Notes: generated by a model from the sequence alone, not told the origin. Counted from the stretch's first letter, positions 1 through 10,128 are shown. The stretch: DNA of 64,000 nucleotides from Streptomyces sp. NBC_00536 (GCF_036346295.1 NZ_CP107819.1:6014001-6078000); one strand, 5' to 3'. Program-made: numbers and translations.

Positions 1-264
1 GATCTTGAACTGCTGGCCGGCCTTCGCCGCGCCCGCGGGAGCCGCGCCGCCGCCCGTGGCGGGCGCGCTCGCGCTCGACGAGTAGCCGGGGTCGGGGTTC
101 GTGGCGGGCTGCGACGCCGACTGGGACGGCGCGGCGGAGGGCGAGGCGCTCTTCGCGGGGCCCGTGTCCTCGTTGCCGCTCTTGCAGCCGCTCAGGGCCA
201 GGACCGCGGCCACCGCGACTCCCGTGGCCGCAAGGGCGGTTCTACGCGTGCTGAACGTGCTCAT
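1..264 (-). CDS. Putative lipoprotein, 3' end missing (partial)
   Basis: The gene starts at an ATG at 264 and runs off the left window edge, leaving 88 residues. It opens with a basic n-region (MSTFSTRR), a hydrophobic stretch and a lipobox-like LSGC near residues 24-27, so it should be exported and lipid-anchored at that Cys. After it comes a low-complexity Ser/Ala/Pro linker typical of streptomycete surface lipoproteins, and then the start of a folded part (AGQQFKI). A purine-rich GGGGGAT lies just upstream of the start. Nothing visible identifies a function because the folded domain lies outside the window. Confidence 0.75.
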   Translation of the reverse strand, partial: MSTFSTRRTALAATGVAVAAVLALSGCKSGNEDTGPAKSASPSAAPSQSASQPATNPDPGYSSSASAPATGGGAAPAGAAKAGQQFKI

Positions 265-397
265 TGTGATCCCCCATGTTTGTGACAGTGCATCGTCAAT
301 CTGTTGATCAGCGGGCAGCCTAATCGGTCGGAGGGGCGGGTTTGGGCCAAGCGTGTCCCAAGACCGTCTCAACCTGGTACCAGTGATTCCGCTTCGA

Positions 398-3300
398 TCA
401 CGGGCGCAGCCGCAGCCCCCTCGGAGTCGCGTGGAAGCCCGCCGCCTCCAGGCCCGGGCCCAGCGGCGAGGTCAGGGCCGGGGAGGCGTTGATGCGCTCC
501 ACCGTCAGCGGCGCCACCGTCCCCGACCGGCAGGCGGCGGCCAGCACCGCCATCGCCGCCGCCAGCCGGGGATCGTCCACCGGGGGCCAGGCCAGCAGGG
601 TCTTGCCGCCCCGCTCCAGATAGAGCGTCAGCTCCCCGTCCACCAGCACCACCAGCGAACCCGCCTTGCGGCCCGGCTTGTGCGCGGACCCGGCCGGAGG
701 CTCCGGCCACGGCAGGGCCGCGCCGTACGCGGAGGCCGGGTCGGCCGCCGCCAGCACCACCGCCGCCAGCGGCGGCGGGGTCCGCTCGGCCGCCCGCAGC
801 CGGTCCACCGCGCCGTCCATCGCGAACTGGGCCGCCCCCAGCCCCTCCACCACATAGCCGCGGCGGGCCTGCCCGCTGTCCTCGAAGGCGGACAGGATCC
901 GGTAGACAGCGCTGAAACCGCCCTCCACCCCCTCGGCGGCGACCGCGCCCCGGGTCACCACCCCGTGCCGGTCCAGCAGGGTCCGGGCCAGCGCGTGCGC
1001 CCGGTGCGTCGGGTCGGCGGCGCGGTCGGGCAGCAGGGACCAGCGCCCCGACACGGTCGGCGGGCCAGGCCGCGAGACTTGCGCGCCGAGCGTGCCGTAC
1101 CGCCCGCGCGGCACCGTCCGCCGGGCCCGGTGGGCGGTCGCGCCCGCCGTGCGGCCCGAGCCGAGCAGGGCGCGCAGCGGGGCCAGGGTGTCGTTCGTCA
1201 GCCGCCCCGACCAGGCCAGGTCCCACAGGGCCTGGGACAGCTGTACGTCGCCCACCTCGGGCAGCCGCCCCCGCACCGCCTCCGCGATCTGCCGGAAGAA
1301 CAGGCCGTACCCGCCGGAGAGGGCGTCCAGGATGCCCTGGTGCACCGGGGACGGGTCCAGCGGATGTGGCGGCGGGAGCAGCAGCGGGGCCGCGTCCGCG
1401 AGGTAGAGGGAGACCCAGCCGTCCTTGCCGGGCAGCGCTCCGGCGCCCGCCCAGACCACCTCGCCGCTGGTGGTCAGCTCGTCCAGCAGGCCCGGGGTGA
1501 AACCGCTGACCCGGGACGGCAGGATCAGCCGCTCCAGCGCCGACGCGGGGACCGGTGCGCCCTGGAGCTGCTCGATGGCCCGGGCCAGGCCGTCGATCCC
1601 GCGCAGGGCGCCGCCCAGGTGCTGCCACTGGGGGAGGAAGGTCGCCAGGGCGGTCGGCGGGACCGGTTCCAGCTCCTGGCGCAGCGCCGCCAGGGACCGG
1701 CGGCGCAGCCTGCGCAGCACCGTCGCATCGCACCACTCCTGGCCGATGCCCGCCGGGTGGAACTCGCCCTGCACCACCCGGCCCGCCGCCGCGAGCCGGT
1801 GCAGGGCGCCGTCGGCGGTGGCCGTGCCCAGGCCGAAGCGGGCGGCGACGGCCGCCGTGGTGAACGGGCCGTGCGTACGGGCGTACCGGGCCAGCAGGTC
1901 ACCGAGCGGGTCCTTGACCGGCTCGGTGAACGCCTCGGGCACCCCCACCGGCAGGGCGGTGCCCAGCGCGTCCCGCAGCCGCCCCGCGTCCTCGACCGAG
2001 GCCCAGTGCTCCGCGCCGCCGATCCGCACCGCGATCACCCGGCGGGCCCCCGCCAGGGACCGCGCCCAGGCCGGGTCGGCGCCCCGCTCGGCCAGCTCCG
2101 CATCCGTCAGCGGGCCCAGCAGCCGCAGCAGGTCGGCCACCGACTCCGCGTCCCGGGCCCGCCGCTCCGCGGTGAGCCACTGCAACTCCCGCTCCAGTTC
2201 GGCCAGTACCTCCGGGTCCAGCAGCTCGCGCAGTTCCGCCTGGCCGAGCAGCTCGGCCAGCAGCCGGGAGTCCAGGGACAGCGCGGCCGCCCTGCGCTCG
2301 GCCAGCGGCGAGTCCCCCTCGTAGAGGAACTGGGCGACGTAACCGAACAACAGGGACCGGGCGAAGGGCGACGGCTCGGCGGTGGTGACCTCCACCAGAC
2401 GCACCCGGCGGGCCTCGACGTCCCCCATCAGCTCGGTCAGGCCCGGTACGTCGAAGACGTCCTGGAGGCATTCGCGCACGGCCTCCAGGACGATCGGGAA
2501 CGAACCGAACTCGGAGGCCACCTGGAGCAGTTGGGAGGCGCGCTGGCGCTGCTGCCACAGCGGGGTGCGCTTGCCGGGACTGCGCCGCGGCAGCAGCAGG
2601 GCGCGCGCCGCGCACTCGCGGAACCGGGACGCGAACAGCGCCGATCCGCCCACCTGGTCGGTGACGATCCCCTGGATCTCGCCGTGGTCGAAGGTGACGT
2701 CGGCGGCGCCCAGCGGGGGCTTCCCGTCGTCGAAGTCGAAGTCGAAGGCAGCCGCGGCGGCGGCGGCCGGGGCCGGATCGTGGTCCAGCAGGTCCAGCGG
2801 CTCGCCGCCCAGGCCCAGCAGATCGGCGTCCGGCAGGCGCAGCACGATCCCGTCATCGGCATGCATGACCTGCGCGTCCATGCCGTACCGCTCGGCGAGG
2901 CGGGCGCCCAGCGCGAGCGCCCACGGCGCGTGGACCTGCGCGCCGAAGGGGGAGTGGACCACCACCCGCCAGTCGCCCAGTTCGTCGCGGAACCGCTCGA
3001 CCACGATGGTCCGGTCGTCGGGCACATGGCCGCAGGCCTCGCGCTGCTCGGCGAGATACGCCAGCACGTTCTGCGCGGCCCACGCGTCCAGCCCGGCGGC
3101 CAGCAGCCGCAGCCGCCCGTCCTCCTCGGACAGGGCGCCGACCTCGCGGACGAACGCGCCCACGGCGCGGCCCAGTTCCAGCGGGCGGCCCAGCTGGTCG
3201 CCCTTCCAGAACGGCAGCCGTCCGGGCACCCCGGGCGCCGGGGTGACCAGCACCCGGTCCCGGGTGATGTCCTCGATCCGCCAGGAGGTGGTGCCCAGGG

Positions 3301-5020
3301 TGAACACTTCGCCCACCCGGGACTCGTAGACCATCTCCTCGTCCAGCTCGCCGACCCGGCCGCCGCCCTTCTTGGGGTCCGAGCCCACCAGGAAGACGCC
3401 GAACAGGCCGCGGTCCGGGATCGTGCCCCCCGAGGTGACCGCGAGGCGCTGGGCCCCCGGCCGGCCCGTGACCGTACCCGCCACGCGGTCCCACACCACG
3501 CGCGGCCGCAGTTCGGCGAACGCGTCCGACGGATAGCGCCCGGCCAGCATGTCCAGCACCGCCGTGAACGCCGACTCGGGCAGCGCCGCGAAGGACGCCG
3601 CCCGCCGCACCAGGGCGAGCAGGTCGTCCACCTGCCAGGTGTCCATGGCGGTCATGGCGACCAGCTGCTGCGCCAGCACGTCCAGCGGATTGGCGGGGAT
3701 CCGCAGGGACTCGATGGACCCGCTGCGCATCCGCTCGGTGACCACCGCCGCCTGCACCAGGTCGCCGCGGTACTTGGGGAACACCACGCCGGTGGAGACC
3801 GCGCCCACCTGGTGCCCGGCCCGGCCCACCCGCTGGAGCCCGGAGGCCACCGACGGCGGCGACTCCACCTGCACCACCAGGTCCACCGCGCCCATGTCGA
3901 TGCCCAGTTCGAGGCTGGAGGTGGCGACGACGGCGGGCAGCCGGCCCGCCTTGAGGTCCTCCTCGACCAGCGCCCGCTGCTCCTTGGACACCGAACCGTG
4001 GTGGGCGCGGGCGAGCAGCGGCGGGGCGCCGTGCGCCGCGCCCGACTGGGCCATGATCTCGGCCGGGGGAGCGCCCGAGGGCAGCGGTTCGCCCATGGCC
4101 CGCTCGTAGGCGATCTCGTTGAGCCGGTTGCACAACCGCTCCGCGAGCCGCCGGGAGTTGGCGAACACGATGGTGGACCGGTGGGCCTGCACCAGGTCCG
4201 CGATCCGCTCCTCCACATGCGGCCAGATCGACGGCTTGTCCCCGCCGTCCTTGCCCTCGGAGGCGGGCGAGCCGCCCAACTCGCCCATGTCCTGGACCGG
4301 GACGACCACCGACAGGTCGAACTCCTTGGCCGAGGGCGGCTGGACGATCTCCACCTTGCCGCGCGGCGCCAGATAGCGGGCCACCTCGTCCACCGGGCGG
4401 ACCGTCGCCGACAGCCCGATCCGGCGCGCGGGGCGCGGCAGCAGCTCGTCGAGGCGCTCCAGGGACAGCGCCAGATGGGCGCCGCGCTTGGTCGCGGCCA
4501 CCGCGTGCACCTCATCGAGGATGACCGTCTCGATCCCGGTCAGGGCCTCGCGGGCGGCCGAGGTCAGCATCAGGAACAGGGACTCGGGGGTGGTGATGAG
4601 GATGTCCGGCGGGCGGGTCGCCAGCGCCCGCCGCTCGGCGGGCGGGGTGTCACCGGAGCGGATCCCGACGCGGATGTCCGGCTCGGGCAGCCCCAGGCGC
4701 AGCGACTCCTGGCGGATGCCGGTCAGCGGGCTGCGCAGATTGCGCTCCACGTCCACCGCGAGGGCCTTCAGGGGCGATACGTACAACACCCGGCAGCGCT
4801 TCTTCGGCTCGGCGGGCGGCGGCAGCGCCGCCAGCCGGTCCAGCGCCGCGAGGAACGCGGCGAGGGTCTTGCCGGAGCCGGTGGGCGCCACCACGAGGAC
4901 GTCGGAGCCCTCCCCGATGGCCCGCCAGGCACCCTCCTGCGCGGCGGTGGGCGTACGGAAGGCCCCCGTGAACCAGGAGCGGGTCGCGGGGGAGAACGAA
5001 TCGAGCGCGGAGCCGGCCAT
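398..5020 (-). CDS. lhr: Large ATP-dependent helicase Lhr
   Basis: Superfamily 2 DNA/RNA helicase of about 1540 residues, the length of the 'long' Lhr proteins in actinobacteria. Visible motifs are Walker A APTGSGKT (residues 45-52), DEVH (169-172), SAT (204-206) and the motif VI region QRVGRAGH. A winged-helix and beta-barrel Lhr core follows, and a long C-terminal extension is typical of bacterial Lhr. In mycobacteria Lhr is a 3'-5' translocase with a role in DNA repair; the cellular role here is inferred by family. I chose the ATG at 5020 (MAGSALDSF); an in-frame GTG at 5035 would add five residues. It diverges from the AraC-type gene. Confidence 0.95.
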   Translation of the reverse strand: MAGSALDSFSPATRSWFTGAFRTPTAAQEGAWRAIGEGSDVLVVAPTGSGKTLAAFLAALDRLAALPPPAEPKKRCRVLYVSPLKALAVDVERNLRSPLTGIRQESLRLGLPEPDIRVGIRSGDTPPAERRALATRPPDILITTPESLFLMLTSAAREALTGIETVILDEVHAVAATKRGAHLALSLERLDELLPRPARRIGLSATVRPVDEVARYLAPRGKVEIVQPPSAKEFDLSVVVPVQDMGELGGSPASEGKDGGDKPSIWPHVEERIADLVQAHRSTIVFANSRRLAERLCNRLNEIAYERAMGEPLPSGAPPAEIMAQSGAAHGAPPLLARAHHGSVSKEQRALVEEDLKAGRLPAVVATSSLELGIDMGAVDLVVQVESPPSVASGLQRVGRAGHQVGAVSTGVVFPKYRGDLVQAAVVTERMRSGSIESLRIPANPLDVLAQQLVAMTAMDTWQVDDLLALVRRAASFAALPESAFTAVLDMLAGRYPSDAFAELRPRVVWDRVAGTVTGRPGAQRLAVTSGGTIPDRGLFGVFLVGSDPKKGGGRVGELDEEMVYESRVGEVFTLGTTSWRIEDITRDRVLVTPAPGVPGRLPFWKGDQLGRPLELGRAVGAFVREVGALSEEDGRLRLLAAGLDAWAAQNVLAYLAEQREACGHVPDDRTIVVERFRDELGDWRVVVHSPFGAQVHAPWALALGARLAERYGMDAQVMHADDGIVLRLPDADLLGLGGEPLDLLDHDPAPAAAAAAAFDFDFDDGKPPLGAADVTFDHGEIQGIVTDQVGGSALFASRFRECAARALLLPRRSPGKRTPLWQQRQRASQLLQVASEFGSFPIVLEAVRECLQDVFDVPGLTELMGDVEARRVRLVEVTTAEPSPFARSLLFGYVAQFLYEGDSPLAERRAAALSLDSRLLAELLGQAELRELLDPEVLAELERELQWLTAERRARDAESVADLLRLLGPLTDAELAERGADPAWARSLAGARRVIAVRIGGAEHWASVEDAGRLRDALGTALPVGVPEAFTEPVKDPLGDLLARYARTHGPFTTAAVAARFGLGTATADGALHRLAAAGRVVQGEFHPAGIGQEWCDATVLRRLRRRSLAALRQELEPVPPTALATFLPQWQHLGGALRGIDGLARAIEQLQGAPVPASALERLILPSRVSGFTPGLLDELTTSGEVVWAGAGALPGKDGWVSLYLADAAPLLLPPPHPLDPSPVHQGILDALSGGYGLFFRQIAEAVRGRLPEVGDVQLSQALWDLAWSGRLTNDTLAPLRALLGSGRTAGATAHRARRTVPRGRYGTLGAQVSRPGPPTVSGRWSLLPDRAADPTHRAHALARTLLDRHGVVTRGAVAAEGVEGGFSAVYRILSAFEDSGQARRGYVVEGLGAAQFAMDGAVDRLRAAERTPPPLAAVVLAAADPASAYGAALPWPEPPAGSAHKPGRKAGSLVVLVDGELTLYLERGGKTLLAWPPVDDPRLAAAMAVLAAACRSGTVAPLTVERINASPALTSPLGPGLEAAGFHATPRGLRLRP

Positions 5021-5100
5021 GCCCCCATCGTGCACCCCACCACCGACAACGGCCCGGACCTGCGCGAACGCACCCCGGAGCGAGGGCGCAGAATGGAGGA

Positions 5101-5961
5101 ATGGCGGCAGCGGAGGGTAAGGGGAGCGGCGCGCGCGGGTCCGGCGAGTGGGCCCGGCACTGGCAGTACGCCGAGCTGCCCGGGCTGGACCTGCTGCGCG
5201 CCCACTACGTGCGCCACACCTTCCCGCGGCACGCCCACGACGGGTACGTCATCGCGGCCGTCACCCACGGCGTCGAGGAGATCGGGCTGCCCGGCGGCGT
5301 GGTGCGGGCGGGCCCCGGCAGTGTGGTCCTGATCAACCCGGAGGTCCCGCACTCCGCGCGCGCCGGGGTCCCCGAGGGCTGGGCGTACGCCACCCTCTAC
5401 CCCTCCCGGGAGCTGATCGCGGAGGTGGCCGGCGAGAGCGGCGCACCGCGCGGCACCCCCGCCTTCACCCCGGACATGGTCCTCGATCCGCGGGCCGCGC
5501 GGATGATCGCCGAGGTGCACCGGGCCGCGGAAGAGGGCAACCCGCTGGCCGCCGACACCCTGCTGCGGGGCGTGGTGGCGCGGATGCTGCGGCGGCACGC
5601 GGGGACGCTGTCCGCCCCCGGTGCCGCTGCCGCGGGCGCCGCCGACGCCGAGCGGGCCCGGGACGTACTGGAAGCGCGGATGTGCGAACCGCCGTCCCTG
5701 GAACAGCTCGCGGAGGAGCTGGGCACCCGGCCCTTCGCACTGCTGCGGGCCTTCCGCGAGCGGTACGGCATGCCGCCGCACACCTGGCTGACGGACGCCC
5801 GGGTGCGGCGGGCCCGGCTGCTGCTGGAGGCGGGCACCCCGCCCGCCGAGGCGGCCCTCGCGGTCGGCTTCACCGACCAGCCGCACCTGAACCGGCACTT
5901 CACCCGGATCGTGGGGGTGCCTCCGGGGGCTTACCGGAAGGGCCGAAGCGGCGCCGCTTGA
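5101..5961 (+). CDS. AraC family transcriptional regulator with cupin sensor domain
   Basis: A 286-residue protein. The N-terminal half is a cupin-like arabinose-binding fold (HTFPRHAHDGYVI near residues 40-52, then a second jelly-roll segment VVLINPEVPHSARA). The C-terminal 100 residues carry the paired helix-turn-helix of AraC proteins, ending in the usual FTDQPHLNRHFTRIVGVPPGAYR. It should bind a small ligand and control nearby or distant genes; the ligand is unknown. Divergent from lhr with about 80 bp between starts. Its 3' end overlaps the convergent patatin-like gene by 62 bp. Confidence 0.9.
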   Translation: MAAAEGKGSGARGSGEWARHWQYAELPGLDLLRAHYVRHTFPRHAHDGYVIAAVTHGVEEIGLPGGVVRAGPGSVVLINPEVPHSARAGVPEGWAYATLYPSRELIAEVAGESGAPRGTPAFTPDMVLDPRAARMIAEVHRAAEEGNPLAADTLLRGVVARMLRRHAGTLSAPGAAAAGAADAERARDVLEARMCEPPSLEQLAEELGTRPFALLRAFRERYGMPPHTWLTDARVRRARLLLEAGTPPAEAALAVGFTDQPHLNRHFTRIVGVPPGAYRKGRSGAA

Positions 5962-8935
5962 CCGGGGGTTTCGCCGCCTCGGCGCCGAGGTGGTGCCCCA
6001 GCTCCCGGTAGGCGTCGAACTGGGCGTGGTCGAACCACTGGTCGAAGGTGCTCTGCCGGGGGAACGCCTTCTCCTTGAGGGCGTACGCCAGCAGTTCGTA
6101 CGGCATGTCCGGGGTCAGGCTGGCCTTCGCGAAGACGATCGTGGCGAACCGCGAGGGCTTCCCGCGGCCCGGGAAATCGACCGGCTCCGGGTACTCGATG
6201 ACCCCGCGGACGACGCAGTCCGCCGAGAAGCGGGTGTTGAGGGCGGCCATCGGATCCGCCGGTTCGACCGTCGCGGCGCTGCCCGGCACCAGCCGCAGCA
6301 CCTCCGCCCGGTCGAAGGTGATCCGGACGCCGAGGTCCTCGTAGGCGAGGGTGACGGCCTGCGCGAGGGTGACGGCCAGCGGCGGGGGATCGCCGGAGGA
6401 GTCGATCACGTAGACCGTCTCGCAGCGCAGCCGCAGCAGTTCGACCAGACCGAGGTTGTCGAAGTGGCCGCCGTCGGTGCACAGCACCATCGGGCTGGTG
6501 TCGGAGTAGCGCCCGGCGAGTTCCTGGAGCTGGTAGCGCAGCCGCCGGAACCAGGGCAGCCGGGGCATCGTCCAGTCCCGGCGGTGGCGGGCCACCTCGG
6601 CGAGGTACGAGGGGTTGGGCACCCAGGTGCCCAGGCGCAGGTTGGACAGGGCGAGCAGGCGCTGGACGGCACTGCCCTGGCTGCCCATCGCCGAGGCGAA
6701 CGCGGCGCCCGAGACCGCCATCGCGGACTGCACGGTGAGGTCGCGCCGGATCACCGGGTGCGCGGTCTCCTCCATCGTGGCCGTGCGCACCCATCCGGTG
6801 TCCGGTCCGCCCACCCAGTCGTGGGAGAAGGTGAAGGGCACCGCGGGCCGGCCCGGCGCCGTCCGGTTGCGCAGCGACAGGGCGGCCGAGGCGGCGAAGA
6901 TCACCTGCGGAAAGCCCTCGGCCCGCCTGCCGTGGGTGCTCAGCCGGGTCGACTCGGCGTTGTAGTCGTACGGGACGGCGCCGACCGACCCGTCGCGCAG
7001 CACGGCCCGGCGCACGGCGAAGGCACCGGCGAGGCGCTGCCGGTAGAAGGGGTGCAGGCTGAAGGTGGTCTGGTCGATGAGGATCGCGGACACGAGCAGG
7101 GCGATCGGGAGGCCCAGTTTCCACCCGAGCGGCCAGCCGTGCGCGGAGACGGCCGACCAGGACAGCAGGGAGAGCCCGAAGAACGCGAGCAGGAGCAGTA
7201 CCAGCCAGACGACGATCGCGGTGAGCGGGCCGCCCCCGATCCGGGTCACGATCGACGTGGCGGATCCCCGGAACGGAGCGGCGCCCTCACCGCTCGGCAT
7301 CAGCTTCTTCGAGCGGTCGCTCACGGCGGTGAACACCCCGCCGAGCGCGGTGGCGGCGGCCGTCAGAGCGCCCAGGATCGAGATGCCGCGGGGGCCGGTG
7401 GGGAGCACGTCCTCCCGGTGGGCCAGCCACGCGAAGAACCAGAACACGGCGGGCAGCACCACCACCAACACGGTCATCGCCGCCGCCAGCGCGAGGGGAC
7501 CCCGCACGGTGGCGCGGACCCAGGCCGGCCGCGACTTCCCGCCGTACGTGAACACTGAGGCCACCACGGAGACGAAGGCCGAGAACCCGACCAGGGCGAG
7601 GACCGGGTAGAGGACGCGGGCGTGCGGCTCGAAGGCGGGGAAGGGGGCGCTGGGCTCCGGACGCAGCCGGGCGAGGCTGGTGAGCGGGACCGCCCCGTAG
7701 AAGACGCCGAGACAGATCCCGGCCACCACGAACGCGAGGCCCAACAGCCCCAGCGAGACGCCCAGGCCGCGCAGGATCACGCCCACGGCCAGCAGCTGCT
7801 CCCGGGGACTGTCCGCGAGGTACTTGGCATGGCGGCGGATGTGGTCCTCTTCGGGGCTGCCGGGCGCGAACACGTCCCGCGCGGTGGCGAGTCCGGTCCG
7901 CGCGAAGGGCGGGGAGCCGTCCTCGCGATCCATGGGCCGCCGACGGGTCAGCGCCAGCTGGAACGCCCCCGCCGTGTAGCCGCCGCCGGATACGGACACC
8001 AGATAGCGGGCCCGGCCCAGCACCCCGCCTTCGCGCAGGGCCTGGAGCGCGCCCAGGGTGACGGCGGCGGAGCGGATGCCGCCGCCGGACACGCAGATGC
8101 CGACGCTCGCCGGTTCCCGGCCGGGCGGCTGGTAGGCGCGGGTGCGCCAGCGGGCCTTGGCGCTGTCCTGGGGCGGCTTCGGTGGGAGGGGACCGGGCGG
8201 GGCGGGAGCGGACCAGTCGGCCACCGGTGTGGTCGCGTGCGGTGCGGCGGGGGCCGCGATGACGTCCGGGCCGGCCCACCGCTCGGAGCCGTCGGCGAGC
8301 CGGTGGGCCTCCTGTACCCGGGCCGGCTGCTCGCACGGCGGCGCGTTGGCGACCCGGACCCGCGGCAGGACGGCCCGGGCCAGCAGGGTGAAGGCCATCC
8401 ATCCGGCCGCGCCCGCCAGGGGGAGGGCGATCGACCACTTCAGCAGGGCGAACATCGCGGCGATCGCCAGGTCACCGTCCTCGTGGGGGGCCAGTCCGTC
8501 GAGCGCGCGGTATTCGAAGACGTTCTCACCCGCGTCGGCCGCGGCCAGGGCGAGGGTGGCGGCCAGGCCGCGGACCGCGTACCGCCGGGACACCTGGCGG
8601 TACAGGAAACAGCTGCCCAGCCCGAAGACACCGAGCAGGGCGAGCGTGTACACGGGGATGACGAAGGAGGAGTCGAGCCGCAGGGCCTTGTACTGCTGCC
8701 ACAGCAGCGGGTCCCCGTAGGCCGGGCACCACGGCCGCCGGTCGTAGAGCGCGTGACAGGCCCCTTCCCAGCCGCCCGAGACCTGGAGGGCCACTTCGCC
8801 GGGCACCTTCCCGGGGCGGCGGTTGACCCACACCGCGGTCAGGGCGATGGCCGCGATCAGTGCGGCGAAACACAGGAGAGGAGCCCAGCGGGCGTGCGAA
8901 GGACGTTCAACCGGCAAGGCGCGAACACGCTTCAT
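5900..8935 (-). CDS. Membrane-anchored patatin-like phospholipase family protein
   Basis: A 1011-residue protein. The N-terminal 190 residues hold several hydrophobic segments (around residues 18-35, 95-115, 120-140, 155-185). Next comes a patatin half-domain with the oxyanion-hole motif GGGIRSAA and a nucleophile-elbow-like SVSGGGY. More transmembrane segments follow in the middle (roughly residues 370-600). The catalytic-Asp motif DGGHFDN appears only near residue 830. The patatin fold is thus split by a large membrane insertion. Patatins hydrolyse acyl esters with a Ser-Asp dyad; here the elbow lacks the first Gly of the usual GxSxG, so activity is likely but unproven. It reads toward the AraC gene and overlaps its 3' end. 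Confidence 0.8.
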   Translation of the reverse strand: MKRVRALPVERPSHARWAPLLCFAALIAAIALTAVWVNRRPGKVPGEVALQVSGGWEGACHALYDRRPWCPAYGDPLLWQQYKALRLDSSFVIPVYTLALLGVFGLGSCFLYRQVSRRYAVRGLAATLALAAADAGENVFEYRALDGLAPHEDGDLAIAAMFALLKWSIALPLAGAAGWMAFTLLARAVLPRVRVANAPPCEQPARVQEAHRLADGSERWAGPDVIAAPAAPHATTPVADWSAPAPPGPLPPKPPQDSAKARWRTRAYQPPGREPASVGICVSGGGIRSAAVTLGALQALREGGVLGRARYLVSVSGGGYTAGAFQLALTRRRPMDREDGSPPFARTGLATARDVFAPGSPEEDHIRRHAKYLADSPREQLLAVGVILRGLGVSLGLLGLAFVVAGICLGVFYGAVPLTSLARLRPEPSAPFPAFEPHARVLYPVLALVGFSAFVSVVASVFTYGGKSRPAWVRATVRGPLALAAAMTVLVVVLPAVFWFFAWLAHREDVLPTGPRGISILGALTAAATALGGVFTAVSDRSKKLMPSGEGAAPFRGSATSIVTRIGGGPLTAIVVWLVLLLLAFFGLSLLSWSAVSAHGWPLGWKLGLPIALLVSAILIDQTTFSLHPFYRQRLAGAFAVRRAVLRDGSVGAVPYDYNAESTRLSTHGRRAEGFPQVIFAASAALSLRNRTAPGRPAVPFTFSHDWVGGPDTGWVRTATMEETAHPVIRRDLTVQSAMAVSGAAFASAMGSQGSAVQRLLALSNLRLGTWVPNPSYLAEVARHRRDWTMPRLPWFRRLRYQLQELAGRYSDTSPMVLCTDGGHFDNLGLVELLRLRCETVYVIDSSGDPPPLAVTLAQAVTLAYEDLGVRITFDRAEVLRLVPGSAATVEPADPMAALNTRFSADCVVRGVIEYPEPVDFPGRGKPSRFATIVFAKASLTPDMPYELLAYALKEKAFPRQSTFDQWFDHAQFDAYRELGHHLGAEAAKPPVKRRRFGPSGKPPEAPPRSG

Positions 8936-9046
8936 GCGTCCACCGTAGCGAGATGATCACTCAGGGTCGTCCCGTGGCGCCGTGTCGGGCGGTCCGGCGC
9001 AAGAACGTACAAGACGGAGCCGCGGGCACCCGCATAGCTTCGCCGG

Positions 9047-9823
9047 GTGAGAGAGCAGCGGACAGTGGAAGCGGAACCGGCCGGTACGACGGCCGACGGA
9101 GAAGGGCCGGGCGGGCCGGGTGTGCCGGCCGGGCTCGGCGGACGGGCCGGGCGCCGGGCCGTCGTGCGCGACGCGCTCGGCGTCGGGGTGGCCGTCGGGC
9201 TCTCCGGCTTCGCCTTCGGGGTGACCGCCGCCGGAGCCGGGATCAGCACCGCGCAGGCCTGTGTGATGAGCCTGCTGGTCTTCACCGGCGCCTCGCAGTT
9301 CGCCCTGGTCGGGGCGCTGGCCGCGGGCGGGAACCCGTTCACGGCCGCCGCCGGGGCCTTCTTCCTCGGGACCCGCAACGCCTTCTACGGGCTGCGACTG
9401 TCCCCGCTCCTGGACCTGCCCCGCGCCGTGCGCCCGCTCGCCGCCCACTGGGTCATCGACGAGACCACCGCCGTCACCCTGGCGCAGAAGGGGCGGGCCC
9501 ACGCCCGCCTCGGGTTCACCGTCACCGGACTCACCCTCTACCTGCTGTGGAACCTCACCACCCTGCTGGGGGCGCTCGGCGCCGAGGCGATCGGGGACAC
9601 CGCCGCCTGGGGCCTGGACGCGGCCGGACCCGCCGTCTTCCTCGCGCTGCTCGCCCCGATGCTGCGCACCACCACCGAGCGGGCCGTCGCCCTGCTCGCC
9701 CTGGTGCTCGGGCTCGGTTTCCTGCCGGTGCTGCCCGCCGGGGTGCCGGTGCTCGTGGCCGCGCTCGCCGCGCCGGCCGTGCTCTTCCTCACCGGCCGCC
9801 GCGCGAAGGGACCCCGCTCGTGA
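9047..9823 (+). CDS. azlC: AzlC family branched-chain amino acid exporter, large subunit
   Basis: A 258-residue membrane protein with a soluble Gly/Pro-rich N-terminal tail of about 40 residues, then about six hydrophobic segments. It carries the family signatures GFAFGVTAAGAG, FTGASQFALVG and FFLGTRNAFYGLRLSPLL. AzlC works with AzlD to export branched-chain amino acids or their analogues (known for the Bacillus azlCD pair). It starts with GTG, and its stop codon overlaps the start of azlD (GTGA), so the two are translationally coupled. Confidence 0.92.
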   Translation: MREQRTVEAEPAGTTADGEGPGGPGVPAGLGGRAGRRAVVRDALGVGVAVGLSGFAFGVTAAGAGISTAQACVMSLLVFTGASQFALVGALAAGGNPFTAAAGAFFLGTRNAFYGLRLSPLLDLPRAVRPLAAHWVIDETTAVTLAQKGRAHARLGFTVTGLTLYLLWNLTTLLGALGAEAIGDTAAWGLDAAGPAVFLALLAPMLRTTTERAVALLALVLGLGFLPVLPAGVPVLVAALAAPAVLFLTGRRAKGPRS

Positions 9824-10128
9824 ACGTCTGGATCGCCATCGGGCTCACCGTGCTCGGCTGCTACGCCGTCAAGCTCGCCGGGCTGCTCGTCCCGGCCGGG
9901 GTGCTGGAACGGCCCCTGGTGCGGCGGCTGGCCGCCCTGCTGCCGGTCGCGCTGCTGGCCGCGCTCACCGCGCAGCAGACCTTCAGCACCGGCTCCGCGC
10001 TGGTGGTCGACGCGCGCGCCGCCGGGGTGCTGGCCGCCGGGATCGCCCTGCTGCTGCGGGCCCCGTTCCTCGTGGTCGTCGCGGTCGCCGTCGCCGTCAC
10101 GGCGGGGGTACGGGCGCTGGGCGGCTAG
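9820..10128 (+). CDS. azlD: AzlD family branched-chain amino acid exporter, small subunit
   Basis: A small hydrophobic protein of 102 residues with about four membrane segments, matching AzlD in size and in position directly behind azlC. The GTG start at 9820 overlaps the azlC stop by the GTGA arrangement. Its TAG stop at 10126-10128 overlaps the stop codon of the convergent gene within a CTAG sequence, so the two genes end with no spacer. Confidence 0.9.
   Translation: MNVWIAIGLTVLGCYAVKLAGLLVPAGVLERPLVRRLAALLPVALLAALTAQQTFSTGSALVVDARAAGVLAAGIALLLRAPFLVVVAVAVAVTAGVRALGG

Noticed and set aside
353..5332. A 1659-codon open frame on the plus strand, antisense to lhr
   Set aside because: Its product is Arg/Gln/Gly/His-rich without domains, the typical mirror of a high-GC gene; the minus-strand frame has full helicase motifs.
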